Origin: Paenibacillus mellifer
Lineage (GTDB): Bacteria > Bacillota > Bacilli > Paenibacillales > Paenibacillaceae
Length of the DNA: 64,000 bases
Assembly: GCF_023195895.1 (NCBI RefSeq)
Contig: NZ_JALPRK010000008.1
Location: forward strand, 1 to 64,000
Direction: 5' to 3'
The notes below the pieces were generated by a model. That model saw only the letters and a list, made by a program, of their open reading frames with translations, did not search any database and had not been told where the DNA came from. Both the position numbers and the translations under genes were made by a program. Of the stretch, positions 37,448 to 45,723 are shown piece after piece. The stretch's first letter is position 1; each line of letters starts with the position of its first letter.

Positions 37448-37468
37448 ATAGTTCGACAATGAAACTAT
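37448..37468. promoter_or_regulatory. MarR-type operator over the marR-MMPL promoter
   Basis: A perfect inverted repeat ATAGTT-N9-AACTAT overlapping the -10 hexamer (37464-37469) of the only good promoter ahead of the MarR gene. Size and position fit a MarR-dimer repressor site. Confidence 0.65.
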
Positions 37469-37492
37469 AGGCGATTGCCCATCGAAAGTCAA
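37464..37492 (-). promoter_or_regulatory. SigmaA promoter of the marR-MMPL operon
   Basis: On the minus strand TTGACT, 17 bp, TATAGT, 46 bp before the ATG: close to the consensus. Confidence 0.7.
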
Positions 37493-37526
37493 TTCTCTTT
37501 TTGATGAAATGATCCCAATAATGAAG

Positions 37527-37555
37527 AAAGGCCGCAGGGTATCCCCGCAGCCTTT
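37527..37555 (-). terminator. probable terminator after the rpiA-GNAT pair
   Basis: A 13-bp imperfect stem (37543-37555 with 37527-37539, two mismatches), 3-nt loop, then a weak T-rich tail on the minus strand, 10 bp after the acetyltransferase stop. Confidence 0.5.
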
Positions 37556-37564
37556 CGACTCTTC

Positions 37565-37996
37565 CTAATCCTCGTCGTTCTCAACTTCGTAGATACAGCG
37601 AAAACGTTCTTCCCCGGAAGCTTCATCCTGAAAGCCGGTAATCTGAAACCCTATACTGCGGAAGAAATCCGCCCCCTCCTCATCGGTGAGGGCTTCCACC
37701 CGCTCCGGCCCGGCTTCCGTTAGGGCCAGCAGTACCAAGGCGCGCCCGAATCCTTTCATCCGCTGTTCCGGATGGACGGCAAGATGCTCGATTTCGAGCG
37801 TATCCGAAGTATTCACGCGAAAGCCGATGATGCCGGCGATCCCGCCTTCTTCCTCATAACCGTAAAGCTTATAGGTATCCTCTTCTCGATATAAACAGGC
37901 CGCCGTCTCCAGCGCATCGGGATCGAACAGGACCGCGCATTCCAGTAACTCCCGAATAGCCGGCTCGTTCACCCGCTTGTTTATTGGTTTGAACAT
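37565..37996 (-). CDS. GNAT family N-acetyltransferase
   Basis: 143 residues, a compact GNAT domain: LEIEHLAVHPEQRMKGFGRALVLLAL (about 67-92) holds the acetyl-CoA pyrophosphate loop, and FFRSIGFQITGF is the usual fourth motif. The substrate is unknown. The ATG lies 16 bp inside the end of rpiA, so translation is coupled; whether the function is connected to pentose phosphate metabolism is not clear. Confidence 0.9.
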   Translation of the reverse strand: MFKPINKRVNEPAIRELLECAVLFDPDALETAACLYREEDTYKLYGYEEEGGIAGIIGFRVNTSDTLEIEHLAVHPEQRMKGFGRALVLLALTEAGPERVEALTDEEGADFFRSIGFQITGFQDEASGEERFRCIYEVENDED

Positions 37997-38667
37997 GGAG
38001 CCTCCTTGATTTCCGTACGTCCGTCTTCATAACCGATCACGACCGTTTGCGCGATTCCGACAAACAAACCATGCTCGACAACGCCGGTCATCGCTTTCAA
38101 CTCCTCGCTCAAGCGAGCGGGGTCTGTGATTTGGCCGAAGGCCGCATCCACGATATAATTCCCGTTATCGGTGACGTACAACTGATCCCCTTGCATCCGC
38201 AATTCAAACGGAATGTCGTAACGACTCTTCAGCTCTCGCAGCGTCCATTCGTAGCAGAAAGGAACCAGCTCAATCGGAAGCTTAAAGCGTCCTAGGCTGG
38301 AAACCATCTTCCCCTGGTCAGCAATAACGATAAACCGGTCGCTGTTGATGGCTACCAGCTTCTCACGCAGTAAAGCGCCGCCGCCGCCTTTGATCAAGGC
38401 CATTTGCGGATCAACCTCATCGGCTCCGTCGATGGCGAGATCCAGCTTGTCCACTTCCCCTGCCTGAATCAGAGGGATCTGATACTTCACGGCAAGCTCC
38501 TCCGAGGCGTTGGAGGTGGCAATTGCCCGGATGCGCAGTCCGTCTCTCACCATCTCTCCGATTTTCTCAATGGCATAATAAGCTGTCGATCCCGTACCGA
38601 GTCCTACCGTCATTCCGTCCTTGACCCATTCTGCTGCGCGGTAACCCGCCGCCTGTTTGGCATTCAT
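37981..38667 (-). CDS. rpiA: ribose-5-phosphate isomerase A
   Basis: 228 residues from ATG 38667 (TGGAGGGGTAGAC upstream). RpiA interconverts ribose-5-phosphate and ribulose-5-phosphate in the pentose phosphate pathway. Motifs are GLGTGSTAYYAIEKIG for phosphate binding, the active-site DLAIDGADEVDPQ (catalytic acidic residues) and IKGGGGALLREKL with the catalytic Lys region. It is followed by an overlapping acetyltransferase gene. Confidence 0.96.
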   Translation of the reverse strand: MNAKQAAGYRAAEWVKDGMTVGLGTGSTAYYAIEKIGEMVRDGLRIRAIATSNASEELAVKYQIPLIQAGEVDKLDLAIDGADEVDPQMALIKGGGGALLREKLVAINSDRFIVIADQGKMVSSLGRFKLPIELVPFCYEWTLRELKSRYDIPFELRMQGDQLYVTDNGNYIVDAAFGQITDPARLSEELKAMTGVVEHGLFVGIAQTVVIGYEDGRTEIKEAPCSNQ

Positions 38668-38750
38668 GTCTACCCCTCCAAAATCATGACGATTCGTTCC
38701 ATCGCTCGCTGTTCTCATCTGTCCAGCGGCACTCAGCTCCTATCATACCA

Positions 38751-38802
38751 AAAAAGCCCGGACAATAGAACAGCAGCGTGCCCCCAAGGGGAAGCGCTGC
38801 TG
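38751..38802 (-). terminator. probable terminator after the MFS gene
   Basis: A CAGCAGCG/CGCTGCTG stem (38771-38778 with 38795-38802) with an inner CCCC/GGGG pairing, on the minus strand 20 bp past the MFS stop. The TTTTTTGG run comes 15 bp later, so efficiency is unsure. Confidence 0.45.
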
Positions 38803-38821
38803 CGAAGAGACGCGATTTGAC

Positions 38822-40087
38822 TTATCCTTGATGCAAAGGTCTGGCCACCTTCTGACGTTTTTGGGGTTCCTTTGGCTTGACGGCTCCGCCGCGCCCGGAT
38901 TCCGGCTTGACCAAGGTCAGGAGCAGGATGACAGCCACCAGTGACACTCCCGCGATGACGAAGAACATCGTCATATGACCGGCCTTCATCAGCAGGGACA
39001 TGACCGGCGGTCCCGCCGATACGCCGATAAACCGCATGCTGCTGTATAACGAAGTAATCGTCCCGCGCATTTCCTTGTCGATTCCTTCCGTGATCAAGGC
39101 ATCGGAGCTGGGCAGAACAATGCCGATGCCGGACCCGCAGACAATCAGACAAGCGATAACAAAATAGATATTGCTAAAAAAACCGATTCCAAATAAAGCC
39201 GCAGTGGACAAAATCAACCCGGCAACGCCGGACCATTTCATCAGCTTTTTGTCTTTTCCGATTTTTTTTCCGGTAATATAAGAGGCCAGACATAAAGCAG
39301 CCAACGGTATCGCCAGCACCAGCCCCTTGATCACCCCATTCAGACCGTGCTTTGTCTCTAATTGCTCGGAGAGATAAAACAACACGCCGAACAGCAGAAA
39401 CATGGAGATGCAGCCGATCGAAAATATGGCGTACAACCAACGCCCTTTCTGCTTCAACACGTCACCGACGGCGGAAACAAATTCCCGCAGCGGCTTGGCT
39501 TTCTCCCGCTCCTTAGGTTCATGCACCAGAAAAAGCACCAACAGCACAGAAATGAGACAGAGCGCCGGAATGGACAAAAGCGGCGCATACCAAATCCAAG
39601 CGCCAAGCAGCGCGCCTAAAATGGGACTTAACACTTTGCCAAATGTATTAGAGGTTTCAATTACGCCCAGATTGTGGCTGACCTCCTCATCGCTTTCAAA
39701 CAGATCGCCAACCAGCGGCAGCACGATCGGAAAGGCACCGGCCGCACCGATCCCCTGCAGGAAACGCCCACCCAGAATGATCCAATATACCGCCAGCCCG
39801 TCCGCAAACCAATCCGCAATCCCCGATACGCAGCCTCCGATCCCGGCAATAATCAAACTGGGCACAATGATCGCCTTACGGCCGAATTTATCGGAGAGAT
39901 AGCCGGCAATCGGAATCAGCAAAATAGCCACAACGGCATATACGGTGATTAGCATACTTACCTGAAAAGAGGTAACGTGGAGCTCGCGGGCAATTTGGGG
40001 CAAAATCGGAATCAGCATGGAATTGCCCAGCGTCATGATAAGCGGTATGGATGCCAAAGCAATCAAATCGCCTCGTTTGCCGACCAT
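38822..40087 (-). CDS. MFS transporter, 12-helix drug-efflux type
   Basis: 421 residues, 12 predicted helices. The loop 2-3 motif GYLSDKFGRKAIIVPSLIIAG and the motif GRFLQGIGAAGAFPIVLPLVGDLF in helix 5 mark the DHA1 drug:H+ antiporter branch. The N-terminus SIPLIMTLGNSMLIPILPQIARELH and the C-terminal Arg/Lys-rich tail are also typical. The substrate is unknown; related Bacillus proteins export siderophores or drugs. It stands between rpiA and helD with no regulator attached. Confidence 0.9.
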   Translation of the reverse strand: MVGKRGDLIALASIPLIMTLGNSMLIPILPQIARELHVTSFQVSMLITVYAVVAILLIPIAGYLSDKFGRKAIIVPSLIIAGIGGCVSGIADWFADGLAVYWIILGGRFLQGIGAAGAFPIVLPLVGDLFESDEEVSHNLGVIETSNTFGKVLSPILGALLGAWIWYAPLLSIPALCLISVLLVLFLVHEPKEREKAKPLREFVSAVGDVLKQKGRWLYAIFSIGCISMFLLFGVLFYLSEQLETKHGLNGVIKGLVLAIPLAALCLASYITGKKIGKDKKLMKWSGVAGLILSTAALFGIGFFSNIYFVIACLIVCGSGIGIVLPSSDALITEGIDKEMRGTITSLYSSMRFIGVSAGPPVMSLLMKAGHMTMFFVIAGVSLVAVILLLTLVKPESGRGGAVKPKEPQKRQKVARPLHQG

Positions 40088-40171
40088 CTAACCATCAGGC
40101 CACCCTTCACGAAAAGAAGTTTAAAACAGACCCGGTTAGTGTGATTCATTTTGCCGAAATTATACTGCCCT

Positions 40172-42517
40172 TTAAGGAAGCAGAGTATAGGTCGATTTTG
40201 CCGCTTCCCGAATAAATCGGCTCGGCTCACCAATTGAATAGACACGCAGCAAATGCATCGCTCTCGTACAAGCGGTGTAGAACAACTTCCGTTCAGCATC
40301 CCTCGTATATCTCCGGTCGGAGCCGTCATAGATCAATACCGCATCAAATTCTACGCCTTTCGCCAAATAAGCCGGAATGACATGGACGCCCTTCTCGAAG
40401 GATAACGTCGTTTTCTTGATCAGCTTGGCCGGCAGTTTGGCGCTCAGCCGCTCATAAGCTTCCAGGCTTTCCTCCGCCGTTTTGCAGATCACTGCGATCG
40501 ACTCATAACCGTCCGCGCGCAGTTGACCAATGGTTCTCTCCAGCGAGGCATGGAGCTCGTTTATATCCTCTACTAGTTGAACCTCAGGCATTTCACCCTC
40601 CCGATTGAACGGCACGATCGCTTCCCCGCCGGGAATCATTTCACGAGTGAATTCGACGATTTGACGCGTAGAACGATAGCTTTGCTCCAACGTAATCAGC
40701 TCGCTCTCCTCCGCTCCATACAAGTCGCTAAACACAGAGGACTGCTGAAGCACCGAGGCATGCGCATAAATCGCCTGGTTCAAGTCGCCAAGCGCCGTCA
40801 TTTTGGCACGCGGGAACAGCCGCTTCAGGAAGAACAGCTGGAACGGCGAATAATCCTGCGCTTCGTCGATGATGACGTGACGGATCGAGGTGTTCGATCG
40901 GAACCCAAGCAGCAGCTCTTTTAAATAGAGAAAAGGTGTAATATCTTCATAGAACAGCTCGCTGTCCGCTATTTTCCGCAGCGTCTGTTCGCAGATTTCT
41001 TCCCAATGCTCAGGCAGCCCTTCGGGATTGACCTCGCGGATCATAAACAAGTCGCTGAACAACTGCGTATACAGTCGCGTTACGTCTACGAAGCGCAGCG
41101 ACTTGACCCATTTGCGGAGTGGCTTAAGTCGTTCGCTAACCACCATTCTGGCCAAGATAGTCTTCTCATCCTCATAGTCGCTGAACGAGGTCCCTTTGCC
41201 TTGCTGCTTGCGCCGCATACGCTGGTAAGCCCGCTGATAATCCTCCGTATCCAGCAGCTGAATTTGTTCTTCAACCCAAGGCTGTTCTAACTCGGATTTG
41301 CCAAAAGCGGCGATTTCCTTGAGCAGCCACTCCTTCAGCAGCTCGCAGCGGTTCGCCAGCCGGATCGCCGGATCAAAGGCATAAAATTGCCGGGCGATTT
41401 CCTCCGCGCCAACAATCTCCCTTCCTTGAAAACGCAGCGGTTTGAAGATCATTCCTTTTTGTTCCAGCAGCTCCTTATACCGCGTGATCGCGAGCAGGAA
41501 CTGCACCGACGATTTAAAGCGAATTCCACTGATCCGGGCTTGATAGTCCTCATCCTCCGGAGCGGAAAGCACGTATTCAATCTGTACAAACGGATCCTCA
41601 AGCTGGAATTCCCGCCCTAACCGGTGTTCCAGATACTCTTGGAACGTCGTTTGCTGCATGTTTTCTTCGCCTAGTTCAGGTAATACCGTTGAAACGTAAC
41701 TGTTGAACATTGGATTGGGCGAGAACAGAATCATCTGGTCGGCTTGCAGCACCTCGCGGTGCTTGTAGAGCAAATAGGCGACACGCTGCAGGGCGGCCGA
41801 CGTCTTGCCGCTACCGGCGGCCCCTTGTACGATCAGCATCCGGCTGCGATCGTTGCGAATGATCTTGTTCTGCTCGCGCTGGATCGTTGCCACAATGCTC
41901 TTCATCTGCGCATCGGAACTGCGGCTTAGTACCTGCTGCAGCAGTTCGTCCCCGATCGTGACGCCGGTGTCGAACATCAGCTTGATGTTGCGACCGTGAA
42001 TCACGAACTGACGTTTCAGCGACATCGCCCCGGTGATCGTACCGGATGGCGTCTCATAGGAGGCCGGCCCAGGGACACTGTCATAATAGAGGTTGGAGAT
42101 CGGCGCACGCCAATCATAAACGAGGAACGTTTCATCTCCATCTTCAAGCAGCGAAGCGATCCCAAGGTAAATGGCTTCCGCCGGTTCCCCCGCTTCGGCG
42201 AAATCGATCCGGCCGAAATAAGGCGATTGCTTTAACCTTTTCATCTTCCCGAGCGCAATGGACGCATGCTGATGGCTCTTCTCCCGCTCCGCGAGCACCT
42301 GGGATTGCTGCCGCAGACTGGTGGACGTTTCGCCGACATCATCAGCTTCGCTAAAATTCACCGTCACTTCGTCCCAGAAGTCTTTCCGCATCTCGACAAC
42401 GTCTCCGCGAACGCTGCCGACCTCTCGTTCTAGTTTGCGGATTCTGGCGTCGATTTGATCGGCCACGTACTCCACGCGGCGTTGTTCTTCCTGCCAAGCC
42501 TGATCTGTATGATCCAA
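40172..42517 (-). CDS. helD: RNA polymerase recycling helicase HelD
   Basis: 781 residues from TTG 42517 (AAGGGAGCGATTCAA upstream). HelD is an SF1 UvrD-like ATPase that pries RNA polymerase off DNA and nucleic acid. The N-terminal coiled coil (about 8-95) enters the secondary channel. Walker A is QGAAGSGKTSAALQRVAYLL (231-250). The later motifs IIDEAQDYSPFQL (Walker B), ALGDLNQAIYA, LEQSYRST and YTACTRAMHLLRVYSIG are intact. It is a single gene, divergent from a candidate small RNA. Confidence 0.95.
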   Translation of the reverse strand: MDHTDQAWQEEQRRVEYVADQIDARIRKLEREVGSVRGDVVEMRKDFWDEVTVNFSEADDVGETSTSLRQQSQVLAEREKSHQHASIALGKMKRLKQSPYFGRIDFAEAGEPAEAIYLGIASLLEDGDETFLVYDWRAPISNLYYDSVPGPASYETPSGTITGAMSLKRQFVIHGRNIKLMFDTGVTIGDELLQQVLSRSSDAQMKSIVATIQREQNKIIRNDRSRMLIVQGAAGSGKTSAALQRVAYLLYKHREVLQADQMILFSPNPMFNSYVSTVLPELGEENMQQTTFQEYLEHRLGREFQLEDPFVQIEYVLSAPEDEDYQARISGIRFKSSVQFLLAITRYKELLEQKGMIFKPLRFQGREIVGAEEIARQFYAFDPAIRLANRCELLKEWLLKEIAAFGKSELEQPWVEEQIQLLDTEDYQRAYQRMRRKQQGKGTSFSDYEDEKTILARMVVSERLKPLRKWVKSLRFVDVTRLYTQLFSDLFMIREVNPEGLPEHWEEICEQTLRKIADSELFYEDITPFLYLKELLLGFRSNTSIRHVIIDEAQDYSPFQLFFLKRLFPRAKMTALGDLNQAIYAHASVLQQSSVFSDLYGAEESELITLEQSYRSTRQIVEFTREMIPGGEAIVPFNREGEMPEVQLVEDINELHASLERTIGQLRADGYESIAVICKTAEESLEAYERLSAKLPAKLIKKTTLSFEKGVHVIPAYLAKGVEFDAVLIYDGSDRRYTRDAERKLFYTACTRAMHLLRVYSIGEPSRFIREAAKSTYTLLP

Positions 42518-42564
42518 TTGAATCGCTCCCTTGAATGGCTTCTAAATCACCCACAACCGATCTA

Positions 42565-42593
42565 TTGACATTAATTTAAAAATGTGATAAAAT
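42565..42593 (+). promoter_or_regulatory. SigmaA-like promoter of a candidate small RNA
   Basis: TTGACA (42565-42570), 17 bp, TAAAAT (42588-42593): a consensus -35 and near-consensus -10 at ideal spacing on the plus strand, with no open reading frame following it. Transcription should start near A42600. Confidence 0.65.
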
Positions 42594-42599
42594 TGACTC

Positions 42600-42730
42600 A
42601 GGTTGATTGCGACTAACCACTATTAGTTTGCAGTCTATTTTTTATTTTATCAAGAAGAACCTTACTTATCAATCTATGTTTGCTCGATTACTGACATGAA
42701 AGTCCTGCCCCTAAGGCAGGACTTTTTTCA
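42600..42730 (+). ncRNA. candidate small RNA between helD and the FUSC gene
   Basis: About 130 nt from the predicted start (42600) to the terminator. No reading frame of note. AGGTT at the 5' end can pair with AACCT (42658-42662), enclosing an ACTAA/TTAGT hairpin. A U-rich single-stranded middle follows, then a closing terminator stem. I cannot match it to a known RNA family. A promoter and terminator of this quality around a non-coding stretch suggests an independent transcript. Confidence 0.5.
42700..42730 (+). terminator. terminator of the candidate small RNA
   Basis: A perfect 10-bp stem AAGTCCTGCC/GGCAGGACTT with 5-nt loop and T run on the plus strand (TTTTTT). On the minus strand it could weakly serve the FUSC gene, but the T run there is only three bases. 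Confidence 0.8.
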
Positions 42731-42744
42731 TGTTCTAAAATGGA

Positions 42745-43773
42745 TTAGTCTCCGGCTCCCGCTGCGGAATGGTCGGCTAACCGATTAAGGCGTTCCAATT
42801 GATGCCCATATTCATACATCTCGGCCGACACGATGGATAATCGCAGGACGCCTGTCCGCTCGGCCGCATACCGATCCAGCATCCGTCGCAGGAACTCATC
42901 ATTTTCGTTTTCAAACTTCAGCGTTTCGCTATAACCCGGCTTTAGCTTGTCGTCGAATTTCAACATGATATGCTCATGGAACTTGGTCAACTTCTCCAGA
43001 TGCTCATCGAATTCCCGATTTAACTCCGGCGTACGGGACGCCTGGAAATAATGTTGTTCCACGGCGTCCAGCACTTCAAACCCTTTGCGCAGCGTACGCA
43101 GCATTTGCTTGTACACGACTAACTGACGATGGTCGCTAAACTTCGGCGCCTTTATTTTCTTCTGATCCTCTTCCATCAGCTTATACTTATCGGTCAGTTG
43201 TGCGATCGTATCCTCGAGCTCCCGTTTGTCGGCCCGAAAAACCGATTCTTTGATTTCATCGGAGACGGCCGTGCGGAGCAACAGTGAGAGTCGGTCGAAA
43301 GTTTGCCTAACCTGCTGCTCAAATTGGACCTTTGGCTTGGGCGGAAATAGGGCGATATTAATGATAAAAGCGGAAAAAATACCGATCAAGCTCAACAAAA
43401 ACCGATTCAACGCGAAGTCCCATTGGCCCGAGGCCTCCATAACGGAAACCACCGTGACCAGGGTTATGCCAATGGTATCCCCCATTTTAAGCTGCAGGCA
43501 AATCATGATAACCAAAATACATACCAGACCCACGGCAATCGGTTCGTTTGAGAACACCATGCCCCCAAGCATAGCCAGGATAGCCCCCAATGTATTCGTC
43601 TGCAATTGATCGATCAAGTAACGCCAGGAACGATAAATTGTCGGCTGCATGGCAAATATCGCGGCGATCCCCGCGATAACCGGCGAAGATAATCCCAGCA
43701 AAGCGCCGGCATATAAAGCCAGGGTGACCGCAACCCCCGTTTTCAGCATTCTCGCGCCAAATGTCACTTCCAT
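42745..43773 (-). CDS. FUSC / aromatic acid exporter family protein (YqjA-like)
   Basis: 342 residues. The N-terminal half has six hydrophobic helices (ARMLKTGVAVTLALYAGALLG onward, with QPTIYRSWRYLIDQLQTN between), ending near IINIALFPPKP. The C-terminal half is a cytoplasmic helical domain (LSLLLRTAVSDEIKESVF, LTDKYKLMEEDQKKI). This is the ArAE_1/DUF939 layout of B. subtilis YqjA. The family is thought to export aromatic acids, but the substrate here is unproven. It is a single gene. Confidence 0.9.
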   Translation of the reverse strand: MEVTFGARMLKTGVAVTLALYAGALLGLSSPVIAGIAAIFAMQPTIYRSWRYLIDQLQTNTLGAILAMLGGMVFSNEPIAVGLVCILVIMICLQLKMGDTIGITLVTVVSVMEASGQWDFALNRFLLSLIGIFSAFIINIALFPPKPKVQFEQQVRQTFDRLSLLLRTAVSDEIKESVFRADKRELEDTIAQLTDKYKLMEEDQKKIKAPKFSDHRQLVVYKQMLRTLRKGFEVLDAVEQHYFQASRTPELNREFDEHLEKLTKFHEHIMLKFDDKLKPGYSETLKFENENDEFLRRMLDRYAAERTGVLRLSIVSAEMYEYGHQLERLNRLADHSAAGAGD

Positions 43774-43914
43774 TCCCCCTACGCTTCACGACACATTCCA
43801 TTTATTTTAAGCGAAAATTTAAGAAATATTAAGGTTCATTTCAGATATCCTGCGTTTTTTTGGTCAAGACTGATGAAGGCAAGGACCAAATTATTCTAAA
43901 CGAAGAGGTGAAAA

Positions 43915-44454
43915 ATGTCCATGTTTATGGAGAACTTGAAACCGACGGCCGGCAAACTGACCCTTGCACTCCTGCTCGCTGCAGGTTCAGCCGCTACGGC
44001 GGACACCGTGTATGCGGAAACGGGCACACCGACCGATCAACCGCAACAGGTCCAACCGAATCCGTCCCAGACGGATACGAAGCATCATCACCCGCACGGT
44101 CATCACTTCCGCGGCGGTCATATCCTCACAGATACGGCCGAACTGCTTGGAATTGAACCGAAAGCGCTGGTAGTGCAACTCAAGCAGGGTAAGACGCTGC
44201 TGCAAATTGTGCAGGCCCAGAAGGGCTGGAGCGAAGATGAATACCTGAAGAAGCTGACCGAATCGGCAAACCGTAATATCGACCAAGCGCTTGCAGAGGG
44301 CAAAATCGACAAGGAGAAGGCGGACAAAATCAAGTCCAAACTCCCGGAAAAGCTAAAGAAGGTCATTAACCGCTCCTGGAAGGACCGCGAACCGGGACAA
44401 CCTACGGCGGATTACCAGAACAATCAGGTTAACTGGAGCCACCTGCCGCATTAA
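43915..44454 (+). CDS. secreted His-rich helical protein
   Basis: 179 residues, ATG after GAGGTGAAAA. A signal peptide (about 1-38, ending VYAE) is followed by a Gln/Pro linker, then a His cluster KHHHPHGHHFRGGH that could bind metal. Next come two helical repeats: TAELLGIEPKALVVQLKQGKTLLQI and SANRNIDQALAEGKIDKEKAD, the latter with a pattern (ALAEGKIDKEKADKI) seen in many Bacillota secreted helical proteins. Not recognised in function; a metal-binding or envelope-stress role is only a guess. Confidence 0.75.
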   Translation: MSMFMENLKPTAGKLTLALLLAAGSAATADTVYAETGTPTDQPQQVQPNPSQTDTKHHHPHGHHFRGGHILTDTAELLGIEPKALVVQLKQGKTLLQIVQAQKGWSEDEYLKKLTESANRNIDQALAEGKIDKEKADKIKSKLPEKLKKVINRSWKDREPGQPTADYQNNQVNWSHLPH

Positions 44455-44483
44455 GAGAACGTATAAACTTCGGTTGATCTCTA

Positions 44484-44527
44484 CAAAAAAACCGCTGGGC
44501 TACCTATACGGTTAGCTCAGCGGCTTT
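44484..44527. terminator. bidirectional terminator between the His-rich gene and the AI-2E gene
   Basis: A hairpin ACCGCTGGGCTACC paired with GGTTAGCTCAGCGGCT (one bulge, one G-T) and a TATAC loop. Seven A before it give a strong T tail on the minus strand for the AI-2E gene; the plus side is weaker. Confidence 0.75.
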
Positions 44528-44557
44528 ACGTCTATCCAATCATTTGAACTTCGCAGT

Positions 44558-45634
44558 TTAATTCTCTGCCGGCGGTTCCGTTTCCGCCGCAATTTTTACC
44601 ACAGCAGGCGGATGAATTCCCACAGGCACCTCGACGATATCCAGCATAAAGATAAAGATCGGAACGCCAACAATCAATCCCCAGATCCCAAGGAAGTGCT
44701 CGGAGACCAGCAGGATAAGAAAGGTAAAGAAAATCGGCAAATGGGTTTTGTTGGACATGAATTTCGGATTCAGGAAATACGTTTCGACGGCATGTACAAC
44801 AGCGATCATAACCAGCACATAAACGATTTTAATTAATCCACCGATTTTAAAGGCGATCGCGCAGAGCGGGATCAATGAAATGATGACGCCCATGACCGGG
44901 ACCAGCCCCAACAGGAAGATCATGATCGCCAAGGCAATCAGGTTTGGAAATCCTAATATCCATAAGAAGATCGTCGATAGAGAAGCATTGACTAGGGCAA
45001 TTAAGAATTGCACCTCAATCACTTTGCCGAAGGACTGGACAAACTTACGTCCAAAGTACTCCAGCTCCTTGAACAGCCCGCCGATCCGACTTTCGCGGAA
45101 CAGGACTGTAAAATTGGTCACCTTCTCTTTCTCCAGCAGGAAGAACAAACTGAGCACGATGGCGATAAACAAATTCAAACTCCATTCACCGATGTCGGTC
45201 AGCGTACTGAGCAAGAAGTCAAAACCGTTGTTGATATAAGCCGATAGATCGATATCTTTCAAATATTCAACAATGTAGTTCAAGATCGGGTTATCCGGCA
45301 GTACCGGAGGATTAGCGTAAAAGGATATCACTTGGTTAACCAAATCGGTTAGTTCGGTGAGCAGCACCGGCATATAATAGTAAATGGCGTAGCCGAGCAA
45401 AGTAATCAACACGACATAGATAAACAAGACGGTTACGGTTCGGTTGACGCGAATCACCTTAGCCACATTCCGGCTGATGAAGTTGTGCAGCCGATTAATT
45501 AAATACGTCAGAATGAAAGTAATCAGCAGCATGTTCAGCATACTTCGGGCGAAGTACAGAACGATAACGACAAACAGCAGGGCTAACACCCTGCGGAATC
45601 CCGCCATTTGAAACAATTCCTTAAAAAACGTCAT
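44558..45634 (-). CDS. AI-2E family transporter-like membrane protein
   Basis: 358 residues with about eight membrane helices and a soluble loop. The family pieces are LLITFILTYLINRLHNFI near the start, a middle soluble stretch ending in GGLFKELEYFGRKFVQSFGKVIEVQF, and the C-terminal GIWGLIVGVPIFIFML. The name comes from E. coli TqsA, linked to autoinducer-2 export. In Bacillota members include sodium/lithium-proton antiporters, so the function should not be read as quorum sensing. Single gene. Confidence 0.88.
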   Translation of the reverse strand: MTFFKELFQMAGFRRVLALLFVVIVLYFARSMLNMLLITFILTYLINRLHNFISRNVAKVIRVNRTVTVLFIYVVLITLLGYAIYYYMPVLLTELTDLVNQVISFYANPPVLPDNPILNYIVEYLKDIDLSAYINNGFDFLLSTLTDIGEWSLNLFIAIVLSLFFLLEKEKVTNFTVLFRESRIGGLFKELEYFGRKFVQSFGKVIEVQFLIALVNASLSTIFLWILGFPNLIALAIMIFLLGLVPVMGVIISLIPLCAIAFKIGGLIKIVYVLVMIAVVHAVETYFLNPKFMSNKTHLPIFFTFLILLVSEHFLGIWGLIVGVPIFIFMLDIVEVPVGIHPPAVVKIAAETEPPAEN

Positions 45635-45723
45635 GAGTCACAACCGGCTCCTTCATGTTTACTGGAGAAAAATCCCCTGGGTTAATCTTAAGCGAGCCTC
45701 TTCTACATTGCAAATGAATCCTT

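Noticed and set aside
42600..42730. Identification of the candidate small RNA as 6S RNA
   Set aside because: Too short and no long closing stem with a central bubble as 6S needs.
44558..45634. Reading the AI-2E gene as quorum-sensing export
   Set aside because: The family name is from E. coli TqsA; Bacillota members have other transport roles and no lux or lsr gene is nearby.
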